Shown here: one piece after another, positions 23,121-35,115 of the stretch | Layout: each line of letters begins with the position of its first letter | Numbering within the stretch: position 1 is the first letter of the stretch | DNA from: Cristatella mucedo | Taxonomy: Eukaryota; Bryozoa; Phylactolaemata; Cristatellidae | Assembly (NCBI GenBank): GCA_009760855.2 | Contig: WPIO01000006.1 | Location: forward strand, 12,388,501-12,445,000 | Length of the DNA stretch: 56,500 bases | Direction of reading: 5' to 3' | The notes under the pieces: generated by a model | What the model was told of the DNA's origin: nothing | Seen by the model: only the letters and a program-made list of their open reading frames with translations | Databases searched by the model: none | Translations under genes and position numbers: made by a program

Positions 23121-23966
23121 AGGAAAAGCCTCAAGCTCAAGCTTAGAATAATAATAGCAATAATAAGCTTAGAATAAGCGTTGCAATAAAACCCAGAGCC
23201 AGCCATCTATCGCCTATCATACAGAGACTATTGTAGGTTGCACGAATCCATCTTAGCTAATGTCAGATCTAGCTCCTCCAAGGACGCTGTTGAATTGCAG
23301 GTGCAAAATCTAAAAATGCTCATGCCAGCCATCAGCCATCTCCTTAATAATTCCACGGGCCAGTACGTTGCCCAGTACGTTGCCCGTGGCGACCAAGCTA
23401 GTTGTTCTTTTCCAATTGCTTTACAATCATCACCCGTACAACGCACGGCTTTTGTTTTCAAACTTCTTTACCTCAATGTCTACTCCAGGCCCTTCTTCCT
23501 GAACTGATCTCTCGAAGTTCGTCGATCCACGACTACTGGCCCTCTAGACCCCATAACATTCTCCTTCCTCCGTGATGCCTAGATTTGCGGCTGCCTACGA
23601 CAACGTTGAGTAAATACAACGGTAGCCTCACAGTTGGTGCTTGCATCCTTCAAAGAGGTTCTTGTCAGGCCACTCCTTACGACGTCAGCGCTGGACTAGG
23701 ATAACCTAATCAACTTCTGACCAGTCTCTTTCGGCTATTGAAAGGCACTGGAAGGAGTAGTGACAGACCAGCTAAACTCTTACAGTAAAACATCAAAGCT
23801 AGCCACTAAGCACAGTCACCACGCTGCAGAGTTCATTGCTACGCCGAGTCAGCACACTCCCTTCTCAGGAATTTGTACTTAGGTAGAGTCTTTCCGAAAG
23901 TTCTGCGGGATCGCTCCTAGCGTTTGATACCACAGTCCTCGTTTAGCACCTGACTTCTCATCTAGG

Positions 23967-23979
23967 CGAGAGAGAGAAG

Positions 23980-24013
<34 letters not shown>

Positions 24014-24042
24014 AAGGGAGAGAGAAAGAGAGAAAACATCAG

Positions 24043-24079
<37 letters not shown>

Positions 24080-24125
24080 GAGAAAACATCAGAGCGAGAG
24101 AGAGAGAGAGAGAGGAAGAGAGAGA
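23967..24125 (+). repeat. interrupted GA tract
   Basis: GA repeat with two copies of an AAAACATCAGAGC interruption (about 24032 and 24081), so a unit of about 49 bp has been duplicated. Confidence 0.9.
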
Positions 24126-24405
24126 CTCGGAATCGGAGATATTTGAAGATGGCTTCTCCGAAAGCTCTACGCCGAAGTAGTTTCGCCTCTTTAAAACGAG
24201 GTGATCTCCCATGCACACAAACTAGATGGGGCACTCGAGGTCAATAAACTAGGGCCATATGTGTAAGTAAGGGACGTTCGTCAAAAGATGCCGACAGGCT
24301 CAAAAATACGAACGGAAAACTCAGCGAAATAATTCGTTTGTAAACTAACGTAGATGTCTACCGGAAACTGAGAACTTTTGTAAGCTATACAAAAAAAAGC
24401 GCTTC

Positions 24406-26414
24406 TGTGTAATGTAATGAATCTCCGTCTGTAACTCCATAAAGTCATAAAGACCATGTGGGTGTTACGCAGGAGAGTTTTGTATAGCGCACTCACAGCC
24501 TAAGCGGCTTTCGGTACGCACTCGGTAGCCAACAGACTTCGTCTCACGCAACAAAGAGAAAGTGGGAAGCATAGCAGAGTCATGAGAGCAGTTGAGGTAG
24601 TGAGTAGCATGGAAGTAGCAGCACAGGACCACTAAAAAGGATGTGCCATAGTCGGCAGTAGGAGAGTAGTTGTGGTTGCGTAAGAATTGTGGAAGCGAGT
24701 TCCACAGTCTGGGACCTGCAGAGCTAAAGCTTCTGTCGCCAACTGTCTTTAAGCGGAGGAATGGGACAGCTAATCTATTGTCCACACAGGACCTGAGGGC
24801 GCGAACAGGCTGAAACTGATGCAGCAGTTCAGCTAGGTACGAAGGAGCCAAGCCGTGGTGGGCCTTGTGGGTCAGCGTAAGAATTTTGCTCTGTATCCTT
24901 TGCTCAACCGGCAACCATCCTAGCTCTTTCAGCAAAGGAGACACGTGCTCAAATCGCTGGGACTTGAAGACTAGCCTTGCAGCCATATTCATTGTCCACT
25001 GTAGTGGCATAATAGCTTTCTTTGGCAGCCCAGCCAAAAGGGAATTACAATAATCAAGCCGAGACAGAACTAAAGAGCTACTTAAATTTTTTACAAGCCA
25101 CTGTGGGAGACAGCTCCTAATCTTGGATAGGGATCGGGTGTGATGGCTAGCTGTATAGGCAGTCTTCTGAATGAAGCTTTTGAAATTGAGGCAGCTGTCG
25201 AACACGACACCTAAATTTCGAGCACGTGGTGATGGTCGCACGATAGCATCACCTATTAGAACAGCAAAGCCTTTTAATCCAGCCACACGCTTAGGGTGTC
25301 CTGTGAGTAGCAGTTTGGTTCTATCATCATTTAATTTCAGGAAGTTTTCCGACTTCCAGGATCGAATATCGGCAAGGCAAGCATTCAGTTTCTTGGTGGC
25401 CGCAGCAGATTCCGATGGTTTAAATGACAAATACAACTGAGTATCGTCAGCATAGAAGTGATATCCTATTCCATGGGCCTTAATCACTTTTCCCAGAGGT
25501 TGTGTATAAATCGAGAACAGCAAGGGACCAAGTACAGACCCTTGAGGGACTCCACAGGTGACCCTTCTCGTGTCTGAGACCTGACCCCCACACGACACGG
25601 ATTGAACACGATCAGACAAGTAGGATTTAAACCACGCCAGTGCTTCGTCTGTCAGACCGATCGTTTTTCTCAATCGTTCAAGCAGAACTTCGTGATCAAT
25701 GGTGTCGAAGGCAGCAGACAGATCTAGCAGAGCTAGGGCAGAGACATTCCGGTCGTCGTTGCCTCGTAGAATGTCATTGTCAACAAGGAGGAGAGCAGTT
25801 TCAGTAGAGTGCTGCCTCTTGAACTCTGATTGAAATGTTTCTGACATTCAATTATTTTCAATATGTTCAACCAGCTGCTTAGCAACAATTTTTTCAAGAA
25901 TCTTTGGTAAGAACGGAAGAAGGGAAACTGGGCGATAGTTTGCTAGGACCTCTGTGTCTAATCCAGGCTTTTTAGGAATAGGTCAAACGATTGCCGATTT
26001 GAAGGACTTGGGGACGACCCGTCTTCCCAAAAAAGCATTAAAAATCTTGGTTATGGCAGGGCTAAGTTGGTCTGCTAGTGAAGACCACAGAGATGAAGGT
26101 ATAGGGTCTTTAGGAGACGAGCTCTTTTTGCTAGACCTTATTATGGCAGCCACATCGCTTGCAGAAACGTCGGAGAACCTTTTAAGGAAGGTCACAGGTT
26201 GAGGAACAGCGGTTGCATTGGTCCGAGGGGGCATAATGGAGGCACGAATGTGCACAATTTTTTCAGTAAAGAAGGCTGAAAACTTTTCGGCTGAGCCCTT
26301 AATATCTGGGGAGTCAGACCTCACAGCATTGTCCAGTAAATGGTTTACAGTCTTATAAATCTGTTTAGTGTCCGACTGGCAGGAACTACAAACGGGCTTA
26401 TAAAACAAAATCAA
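24406..26414 (-). mobile_element. L2-B LINE, longest copy (2 kb)
   Basis: A 5'-truncated non-LTR retrotransposon of the L2/CR1 group, read on the minus strand. It holds most of the reverse transcriptase frame (26414 to 24465) and a short 3' region ending near 24406 with ...GGAGTTACAGACGGAGATTC and an AT-rich end. There is no (ATT)n tail, which separates this family from L2-A. Eight L2-B copies in the window can be placed on this one. The left flank is AT-rich and the right end abuts A-rich sequence at about 26415. Confidence 0.9.
24465..26414 (-). pseudogene. L2-B reverse transcriptase, two TGA interruptions
   Basis: One frame of 650 codons on the minus strand, broken only by TGA at 25983-25985 and TGA at 25848-25850. 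The N-terminal part (26414-25986) precedes the polymerase; between the two stops lies the YRPVSLLPFLPKILEK block. After the second stop the 460-codon part shows FQSEFKRQHSTETAL (residues 5-19), motif A LDLSAAFDTIDH (41-52, catalytic Asp42), motif B GVPQGSVLGPLLF (99-111) and motif C FYADDTQLY (131-139, catalytic Asp134 and Asp135), then LKLNDDRTKLLL. The polymerase motifs look intact and only the TGAs inactivate it. CGA-to-TGA deamination is the simplest cause. The endonuclease is missing, so this is a dead 5'-truncated copy. Confidence 0.9.
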
Positions 26415-27684
26415 CTAATTGGATGAATGCATGTTTCGCATCTTCGTTACCGAGCTCGCAGAGATAAAAAAAAAATTGCGTTAAAGTTCATATAATTAGA
26501 TAAAAAGATTACCCAGCTGGCAAAAAGCTGGCGATCGCACGAGAGTGACTGAAAGTTTCTAAATTGGATTGTGGGGATCCCTATTATCGGAGGTCGTGCG
26601 CTGAACTACCGCTACAGCGGAGTTGAGCAGTACTCGCACCAGTCTAGCAGCCAGCGTCTCGTCGCGGAAATTGAGTACCGCGCGCGCACTCAGCGGACAC
26701 TTTGGACGCATTTATATTAACGTTTTGAATACTTTAAGATAGACCGCCTCGTTTTAAAGATAGGCCACCGTTAGAGGAAAGGAGCTTGGAGTGGGTTTGC
26801 GTTACGTAGGCGGCAACGAAGCCGATCGGATTTTGGAGCTAATCAATCCGCCGAGTCAGCACTACCGTCGGGAATCGCTACCCGTTGGGACGGCTGGGGA
26901 ATCTTTAACTCGCCATTCTTTTCGCTTCGCGTTGCCTTCCCGGGGCGAATGCGTGCGTGCGTGCGTGCCGCGTGAGGCGCGGCGGCGCACGCACGCCGGA
27001 GGTGGCGCGAAGTTCCACCTCAACCGACGCGATACCCACGCGAGTGTACGAGCAAAGTCGCTCTACCGGGCGCCGCCTCCCCAGCGGAGCTCGCCCGGCG
27101 TTGGCATTTCCTACTCTGGCTGCCTCTACTGGGCGAGGATAGTAGTGACCTAAAGGCAATACTATGTCGGGGGCCGGGAGGCAAATGTGTGCCCAGCTTC
27201 CGCCCTGTGATAAAAATAATCGCAACGACATTCGTAATCGTAGGACATTTTACATGGCGCCCTAGGAGAGCCGAATCTCTTTCTGGCCAATCGGCCTCTG
27301 CCGGAAAGAAGGAAGGCGGCGGTGGGCGCTCCCGTCGACCCGCCATCCGCCATCCGGTTGAACTCGGTCCGAGCGGATGCTCGCCGCCAGCCGCTGCGCT
27401 TTGTCATCTGCGCAGCGAATCGCGATGCGCGGCGCGCCTAGCGGCGTCGCGCATCGCCGCCGCCGCTCCTCCTGGGCGCCAACGCCACAGCGGACGCCCC
27501 GCGAAGCTTCAAAGAGCGCGGAGGAGCCGTCGATCGAAGACGCGCCTGCCTTTTAGCGGCCGCCGCGGCTGCTTGAGCGACCGACTGCCGGCGTCTGCGC
27601 TCGCCGCGCGAGGGCAGCTGCCGCTCTCTGCTCTCTCTCTCCTCCCGCGTCGGCGTCGCGCTCTCACCCACCGCGACCCGGCTC
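26415..27684. promoter_or_regulatory. CpG-rich island
   Basis: From about 26590 the sequence becomes GC-rich with CpG at or above expectation, strongly so from 26930 to 27690 (CGGCGGCGCACGCACGCC- and GGCGCGCCTAGCGGCGTCGCG-type stretches). It ends in the CCG tract. An island like this often marks a promoter in animals, but I found no TATA box, start site or first exon that I could defend. The overlapping frames on both strands (up to 286 codons) are explained by the base composition. Confidence 0.5.
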
Positions 27685-28015
<331 letters not shown>

Positions 28016-28045
28016 CGACTGTTCGAGGCCTTTACTCATTCCCAT

Positions 28046-28412
28046 ATAGTAATAATAATAATAATAATAATAATACACTTGATTTAGCGCCCTCAGACAA
28101 CTCAATTTCTTTCTAGGCACTTTACATTTAGTGCACAGGAAGCACGATCGAATGATTAATGGTAGCATGCTGAGTAAACGACAGGAGTAACGTGGCTAGG
28201 GGTGACGTGCTCAGAGTCAGCATGCAAGTGTGGTTAGTGGCAGCGTGCACAGCGTCAGCACGCACGCACAAGCACATAAAGGACGAATCGTTGGGACCCA
28301 CTAAATGCTGTGATAAATAGATGTGCGTTTAGCTTCTTATTAAATGTGATCAAATCAGGAGATGTCATGACGCAAGTCGGGAGTGAGTTCCAGGCTTTGG
28401 GAATATACAAAC
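28046..28412 (-). mobile_element. L2-A LINE 3' end, well preserved 3' UTR
   Basis: An AAT run of nine units, then the reverse complement of the L2-A tail and about 250 bp of 3' UTR (GATTAATGGTAGCATGCT, TGGTTAGTGGCAGCGTGC) and the end of the coding region up to the AWNSLP-type block (GAGTTCCAGGCTTTGG at 28384-28399). It is 5'-truncated at about 28410. CpG sites are less decayed than in the copies left of 26 kb. Confidence 0.9.
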
Positions 28413-29540
28413 TATATGGTTAATATAAATTTGAAGATGGTCAGCATGTCTGTACGTTAGGTTAACGCAACCCGATGCTGATTCGCTACTCGGCGTTGAT
28501 GAATGAATTTAATAAAATTAGATTCATGTTCGTTTTGTAAGAACGCTAATCAATATAATTTTTAAATACATTTTCATTTTGCTCCCTATACCGATTTTGC
28601 TCCATCAACTAAGGACTCTTGGCGGCCAGGAAGGGTGGACTCACCGGCTAAATCAGCGGACACTCAGGCCCACCTTCCAAAGCAAAGGAGTTTTCCGCGA
28701 TTTTTAATAGTGCAGGCTAATTTCCATATGAAACCAGTGGCTTCCGCCCGACTGTGCACACGTAGGTTGTGTACACTTGTTCTAGGTGGTATATGTAGTA
28801 TTTCTACGCCTGTGAGGAAGTTGATATCAACAAAATCAATGGAGCACTTGAAAGTTTAAGAGCAGAATAACCACGGTGCGAGGTAAAGGTTGGTCTTATT
28901 GATTTCCGGGGCTTGCTCGACTACATACCGAAGCCCTGTGCGGTATTTGCAAGCAGTTAATGAATCTCAGAACAGCTGGTCTTTTCCTGGTCCCGATATT
29001 GATTGTCAAAGTAACGAAAATTTACCAGCGACGCGTCATCGCCGCTGCTTTTAATTTAAAGAGTGGCTCCCAACTCAACAATAGATACACGCCGATAGTT
29101 TCGTTGGTACTGAGAGGCCCGACGGGCTGCTTTGCTTCCGGTCGTGTCGCCGTTCAATCTCGCCAGGCGGTATCGTCGCGCTCAGAGTTCCTGGTCATAA
29201 TGAGCAGTGTAAGCTGTCCATTTATCTTCTACTGAGGTCTCTGAAGCTGAGGCCGCTCAGGAGCCACGGATTCTAGACAGCGGAACTCGCCGCTACGACT
29301 TTTGCACTATTAAACTGACCACGACTCGTCCAAACTCGTCCAAAGTTTGCCTTGACGCGAAGCGCGGCGCCAATCAAGGATGGAAATAGTTCGGTAGAGG
29401 CAAGAACGAAAGGAATTGCGTTTGAAGAGCGATCGAATGAAATGCATCCTGTAGTAAGCGATACCGCGTGTCGCATGCATGTCAATGGGATTGAAGACGT
29501 TCAGCTCTATCTAGCTATCTTTTGACTGGGGAAGCTAAGG
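28413..29540. other. unique sequence, no gene seen
   Basis: No gene or element recognised. Small frames near 28635-28859 and 28960-29235 do not resemble known families. Confidence 0.4.
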
Positions 29541-29542
29541 CT

Positions 29543-29545
<3 letters not shown>

Positions 29546-29592
<47 letters not shown>

Positions 29593-29658
29593 ATACGACT
29601 AATATATATATATGTATATATACTACACACACACACACACACTTACACACACACACAC

Positions 29659-29727
<69 letters not shown>

Positions 29728-29730
29728 GTG
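29546..29730. repeat. TA/CA compound microsatellite
   Basis: TA runs at about 29549-29587 and 29662-29725 surround a CA run at 29623-29660. The A-B-A order makes a quasi-palindrome with strong cruciform potential. Confidence 0.95.
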
Positions 29731-29844
29731 TGTGTGTAGTAAGAAGAAAAGGACGGAAAGGCATATACGCTTGGGACAGTAACGCAGCAGTGCTCGTGCG
29801 ATTGCCCAATTCGTGAACGAATTCCAAGGAAACGAGTCCTAAAG

Positions 29845-30118
29845 CATTTGAACGAATGGATGCATCTCCGCCTGTTGCTCCGCAAAGCTATAAGGACCAT
29901 GGCGCACCCGAAGCCTAAGCGGCTTTCGGTGCGCTTACCATAGCCAGCAGACTTCATCCATCCACGAAGCGAAGTGAGAAGCAGAAGCTGAGAGTGAGGA
30001 GGGCGGACGAAGAAGTAGCAGCTCAGGACGGCTGCGCAGAATGTGCCGCAGTCGGCCGCAGGAGAGAACGCGTCGTTGCGTGTGGCGGCACGTTCGGTAG
30101 TGAGCTTGAGAAACTGCA
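29845..30118 (-). mobile_element. L2-B LINE 3' end, CpG-rich variant
   Basis: Minus-strand L2-B terminal region: GCATCTCCGCCTGTTGCTCC, CCTAAGCGGCTTTCGGTGCG and ATGTGCCGCAGTCGGC match the 24.4-kb copy but keep or carry many more CpG sites. It is the left arm of an inverted pair with 30130-30410. Confidence 0.75.
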
Positions 30119-30129
30119 AGCTAGTAAAA

Positions 30130-30412
30130 AGGGTTTGTCAGCTGCTCTCCTGCTGCCGACTATGGGCGCACGCTTTCCAGCCGTCCCGAGCAGTTGCTTC
30201 CACGCTACTCGCTTCCTCGTCTGCCCACCTGACTCAGCCGTGCTTCTCGCTTTCTCTTGTTTTGCATGAGCGAGAGGAAGTCTGTTGGCTACCGGATTCG
30301 CACCGCAACCCGCTTGGGCTTGCGAGTGCGCTATGGAAAACTCTCCCGCATAACGCTACCAATTAGTCTTTGCGGAGCTACAGACGGAGATACGTTGCGT
30401 TACGCAACCGAT
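30130..30412 (+). mobile_element. L2-B LINE 3' end, CpG-rich variant
   Basis: Plus-strand counterpart of the previous element: CTGCTGCCGACTATGGGCGC, GAAGTCTGTTGGCTACCGGA and GTGCGCTATGGAAAACTCTC, ending GGAGATACGTTGCGTTACGC. The two 3' ends point away from each other with only about 12 bp between the truncated 5' ends. Confidence 0.75.
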
Positions 30413-31095
30413 GGCGGTCGAGGAAAACCTGCGCGCGCTCCCGTCGTTCGGTATCCGCTCAGCTGCCTGCCATTTTGGCTCATTTCCTATGGCGGCGTGA
30501 GCTACCGCGAACGACTGCTGCAGCAACGGCAGCAGTAGCAGAAGCAGCCACAAATGCATATATTTCTCACAGAAATAGGTCGAGCAGAGCAACAGCAGCA
30601 GCAGCCGACTGCTGGCAGTCGGAGCAGCGGCGAATGCAAATCGAGTGTTTGGTTTGCCAGCCGACGACGGCTGCCGCTGCAGCATCCTGTTATTCTAGCC
30701 CGGCTACAGGTAGCCGCCGGATTCTGCAGTAATTGCGTCGGCATTCCTCGCGCAACGCCCGGTAACCGGCGCTGGCGCCGGCGCGGCAGGGCGACCGCAG
30801 GTTTCGCGCGCTGGCTCGGCCGGTCCCCTCCCCGACGCCGTCGCAACCCTGTCTCTACCGAAAGCTGGCGTCGACGACTTGAATGCTAAATGACGGCACT
30901 TCCAGCCACCGGTGACAGGCGCCAATCTCCATTCCTCGGTTAAGCGGACCCGAAGCGCTTCGCGTAGGTGGGTGTAGAATAGCTTTCGGCAAGACGCCGT
31001 TCGGACTGGACTGTTTTCTTTCGGTGAAGGCGAGCAGATCGTTCGCTGTCTGGCGAGCGAGAAAGCGCTTGCTGCTGGCCTCAGGGCTCAGCGGC
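30413..31095. other. CpG-rich unique sequence with CAG runs
   Basis: GC- and CpG-rich, with GCAGCAG runs near 30519-30605 and a GGCGCTGGCGCCGGCGCGGC-like stretch near 30768-30788. It could be a second CpG island. No gene recognised; frames on both strands overlap. Confidence 0.4.
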
Positions 31096-31096
31096 T

Positions 31097-31372
31097 TCCT
31101 TCCTTCCTTCCTTCCTTCTTTCCTCGGCTTCCTTCCTTCCTTCCTTCCTTCCTTCCTTCCTTCCTTCCTTCATTCCTTCCTCGGCTTCCTACCTTCCTTC
31201 CTTCCTTCCTTCCGCGACTTCCTTCCTTCCTCTGCTTTCTTCTTTCCTCGGCTTCCTTCCTTCCTCGGCTTCCTACCTTCCTTCCTTCCTTCCTTCCTTC
31301 CTTCCTTCCTTCCTTCCTTCCTCGGCTTCCTACCTTCCTTCCTTCCTTCCTTCCTTCCTTCTTCGGCTTCCT
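31097..31372 (+). repeat. CTTC tetranucleotide tract
   Basis: TTCC units arranged in blocks separated by a CTCGGCTTCCTACC-type spacer at about 31125, 31181, 31247, 31267 and 31322, so a higher-order unit has been duplicated within the tract. Confidence 0.95.
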
Positions 31373-31461
31373 TCACCAGGGGCTTTTCCTTCCTCGCTGA
31401 TTCGTCGCGCAGGAAAATGCTGCTGCTCAGTAGCTCTGCACGGCTGCTCTGCTACGTACAT

Positions 31462-31560
31462 GGGCGACTCTGTATCGCCACTGCAAGCGGTGGTGATAGC
31501 CGTAAAGGCTCTTCTGTCGCTATACAAAAAGAGGCAGTTTAATCAGCTACGATTTCTTTT
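31462..31560 (+). mobile_element. SINE-A 3' part
   Basis: TCGCCACTGCAAGCGGTGGT, GATAGCCGTAAAGGCTCTTC, CGCTATACAAAAAGAGGC and an AT-rich end match the SINE-A body. The tRNA-like 5' part is missing, so this copy has no Pol III promoter. Confidence 0.8.
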
Positions 31561-32487
31561 TTACATCCGGTTTGTATGGAGCAGAGCAGCCGTTCATCGG
31601 GCGTCGGTCGCAGATTGGAGCGAACGCCCGCGCACCTACCTATCGGTGACCTACGACCTACGACCGCGCTCGACTCCAGCAATTTGGCGATCTGGCTGCC
31701 TGGCGCGAGCGAATGCTCGCAGCTCGGTTGGTCTTGGGCAGTGTGATGGGGGCTTGATGATTTTCGGTACATTTGTCCACAGGATTGCTGGCGCTGCCGC
31801 ACTTTATACGGCGTGCCTTTCGAAAAGTACTAGTCAGGAGTCTAGCTCAAAGATTATCGTCTCGCGAAGGATCTGTCGTCTTCTTCTAGCTGCCGAATGC
31901 TGTTGAACTAGCCTATTCAATCCTGGAAATGCTAACGATACATTCGAATTAGAAGCAGAAAACGCCGATTAGGAACGTGGAAAATGCCGCGTCGCACCGC
32001 CCTTCCAATAACGAGGAGACGCATCGGCAGCGCAGCGTCCGAGGTCAAGTTCATCGCCGCTGTCAAGTCCGGCCCGTCGTCGGCGGCTCGGCAATTGGTC
32101 AGCCCCTCCGCAAAGCAAGCCGGAAACATTAGGCTTAAATATGCGCCCCTAGTTCGGTTCAGCTTGCCCTCCCGCCCGCCCGCCGCTAAAGCGCTAGTCC
32201 AGGCCGGCGCCAGCGCCAGCGCGACGTCTGAGCGGCCCCGGCTGCAGGGCAGCGTGGGGCGGTGCACCTACCTTCGTACCTTAGTCGGGCACTCATTATG
32301 CATATCCGCCGGCTGCGGTAGCTTCGGCCGTCTCGATCTGATGACCCGACAGCCAGCCGCCACCCGATTTGGAGTCGGGCACGCGAGATAATCGTTTACA
32401 TGTGACGGTGCTGCGCATTTTACTTACCCGCGTGCGCGACCAATAGTCTCTCTCGCTCTCCTCTCTCTTCACCTCCACATCACCATC
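31561..32487. other. CpG-rich unique sequence, no gene seen
   Basis: Nothing recognised. CpG stays near expectation and overlapping frames on both strands follow from that composition. A GGCGCCAGCGCCAGCG-like GC stretch lies near 32205-32222. Confidence 0.4.
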
Positions 32488-32489
32488 CT

Positions 32490-33125
<636 letters not shown>

Positions 33126-33279
33126 TCTCTTCGCGTTCTTTCCCTTTGCGCTTGTTCATCCAACTGCAGCCAGCGTCTGTCTTTGCACATCTCTTATCTC
33201 CTCTCTTTCTCTGGTCGAGTGGAGCATTTCTACCAATGTCGGTCTCTTTAGATTTGGCCAACTGGAGTGAAGTAATGTA

Positions 33280-33392
33280 AAGCTTAGCTGATATAGCGAC
33301 GGAAGAGCCTAGGAGGCTATAAACACGCTTGCCACAGGTAATAGACGATCGTCCGCTGCAGGACTCGAGTTTACGATGAGGGTCGCGTTTGT
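33280..33392 (-). mobile_element. SINE-A copy, diverged
   Basis: TAGCGACGGAAGAGCCTAGG, a degraded GCTTGCCACAGGTAATAGAC body and the B-box-side block CTGCAGGACTCGAG match the minus strand of SINE-A. The A-box end is not recognised. Confidence 0.6.
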
Positions 33393-33558
33393 TGCGGCCT
33401 TGTCTCGACACGCTGTTCCGCTATTGCGTAAAATCCGAGCTAAGCGCAGTGCCGGTTTTCGCTGCGTTTTTGTGCTCGAGTTAAAGCTCCTAGCTCCCGT
33501 ACATCCAGCGCCGCGATCGGTCAGCTGACTCAGTCAGCGGACTGACCGACAGCCGACT

Positions 33559-33578
33559 GAGATCTCGATCGAGATCTC
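33559..33578. other. perfect 20-bp palindrome
   Basis: GAGATCTCGA followed by its exact complement TCGAGATCTC. It lies in CpG-rich unique sequence next to several CAGCTGAC/GTCAG half-palindromes (33515-33550). Confidence 0.7.
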
Positions 33579-33921
33579 GGAAACCAATTAGTACTCGCGC
33601 GACCGCGGTGCCGCGCCGAGAATACGAGGTACTTCTCGTACGAGTGACCGCCACTTTTCAGCAAGCGCTATAAAAAAAATAAGCGTTGCTAACAGTAACG
33701 TGAAGATCGCACACGTCGCCACACGATTCAACACTCCGTCCGGCTTTTCGTCAAATAGACATTCTGATTAGTGCGAGTTTTCACTCGCTCTCGCGCCCAG
33801 TCTGTTGTGGAGTAACCGACATTGACTGCGTACGATCTGAGCTTTTCTAACAGTAAGCATCGGCAGAAGTAATGTCGTCATAATGGTGACTAAAGGATCG
33901 CCATGGTCTACCGTTCGATCG

Positions 33922-34485
33922 TCATGAACTATCGTTCGATCGTCGTTGGCTTTGCTGTATCCTACAATTTAGAGCTCCGTTGATATCGAGGCAAAAAGGC
34001 AAAAATTTTAAAACAGCGGAATCGACCGTGAGCTCAGTAGCGCTCGGATCGGGTGGTCTTTCTTTGAAGCTGAAGGCAGCCAGTTTAGTGCGGCGCTCGT
34101 TGCGATTGCTAGCTATAGTTGACATTCGCGGTACCGAGTAACCGCGTATGCGTGCTCGTATACCGCTTGTCGGCTCAGAATTCCAGATGCAGCTGTCCTT
34201 GGAGAACCACGCCCTCACATGGTGCAACTCGCACATGGATACACAATCAGCACACGCCCACTGAATGGCCGCTCCGCAAATTGCCAAGGGTGTGGTCTGA
34301 ATCGAACCTCTCCTTCCTAAGAAATTGTGACTCGGCGGACGCGATAGGCGCCGCTGCCGACTCGGCTGTGAAATTAGCAAGCAGTGGGCGAGGCCAGAAT
34401 GTGCCTGCCTTCCGTTATGCCGATTTTTACTAACAGCATTCGTATTAGAGGCAGCCGCCAAAGGCGTCGCGATATTATAATTCAT
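33922..34485 (-). CDS. 187-codon open frame, unknown
   Basis: Start ATG at 34485, stop at 33922, no repeats inside. I do not recognise the protein. It has a Cys/His-rich middle (C-x-x-C followed by C-E-L-H-H, near residues 78-90), Arg-rich stretches and no clear signal peptide or membrane segment. A 104-codon frame is open on the other strand over the same bases, so base composition alone may keep both open. Expected chance frames in a window this size reach about this length. It lies between a SINE-A copy and an L2-A element in CpG-rich sequence. It may be an exon, an eroded gene or nothing. Confidence 0.15.
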   Translation of the reverse strand: MNYNIATPLAAASNTNAVSKNRHNGRQAHSGLAHCLLISQPSRQRRLSRPPSHNFLGRRGSIQTTPLAICGAAIQWACADCVSMCELHHVRAWFSKDSCIWNSEPTSGIRARIRGYSVPRMSTIASNRNERRTKLAAFSFKERPPDPSATELTVDSAVLKFLPFCLDINGALNCRIQQSQRRSNDSS

Positions 34486-34844
34486 TACGCTGACATCAGG
34501 ACAATGATATTAACCGTGGTGATGACATTGTAGTATGGAGATAAGCTTGAGTGCCTCACCCGCGGCTCTCGAATTAGTTGCTGCCTGTTCACTTGCCATC
34601 CTATCAAAGACACCGGAACGAGTCGTGGCAGACCAGCTGAACTCGTATATATTGAAACTTCACAACTAGCTATTAAGTTCCGGTCTGATTTTATCACTAA
34701 ACAGAGTCAGCATTGCTTCGGGTTAACAACCGCCTTCCTAGGAATGCGTCTTTCTGCGTCTTTCTGCTTGTTTTTCTCGATCTTTCGGCCGCTTTTGATG
34801 CCATTCATCCATCCTTCTCGAGAGCCTCTCACCTTCGCCTGGGT

Positions 34845-34870
34845 ATCGCTAGCACTGCAGTGCTAGCGAT
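34845..34870. other. perfect 26-bp palindrome
   Basis: ATCGCTAGCACTG followed by its exact complement CAGTGCTAGCGAT, inside the L2-A copy just after motif A. The same place in the copy at 39.6 kb is not palindromic. Confidence 0.75.
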
Positions 34871-34943
34871 TCAGATCCTATCGCAGTGGGCGACTCCAGA
34901 GTATTAAAGTGAACCGACGAAGATCACCCAAGGAAAAAAAATA

Positions 34944-35115
34944 CTAGCTGATTAAACAGCCTCTTTTTGTATAGCGACAGAAGAGCCTTTACTGCTATCG
35001 CCACCGCTTGCAGTGGCGATAAAGGATCGCCCACTGCAGGATTCGAGCCCACGACCTCGGGGCCGAGGTCGTGAAAAGCAACCGCCTTACCTAGTGAGCC
35101 ATTACCACTGAATTA
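34944..35115 (-). mobile_element. SINE-A, near full length, inside L2-A
   Basis: Minus-strand SINE-A with an A-box-like GGCTCACTAGGTAAGG, a B box (GGGCTCGAATCC), the CCACTGCAAGCGGTGGCG body, the block CGCTATACAAAAAGAGGC and a short T/A tail next to 34944. It interrupts the L2-A reverse transcriptase between motif A and motif C, so it is younger than that copy. Confidence 0.85.

Larger units (their letters stand above)
22600..23930 (+). mobile_element. L2-A LINE, 5' half
   Basis: The only copy here that keeps sequence upstream of the catalytic reverse transcriptase. At 22664-22918 it encodes the end of an APE-type endonuclease. A linker follows, then a decayed start of the reverse transcriptase up to about 23880, where VVTDQLNSY-like coding (near 23758-23785) can be matched to the copy at 34.6 kb. 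Frameshifts and stops are frequent. The element is lost at about 23930, shortly before a GA tract; no 3' part adjoins it. Confidence 0.6.

Noticed and set aside
33559-33578. GAGATCTCGATCGAGATCTC as a dimeric regulator operator
   Set aside because: A perfect palindrome, but with no gene nearby and a eukaryotic setting an operator reading has no support. Kept as a bare feature.
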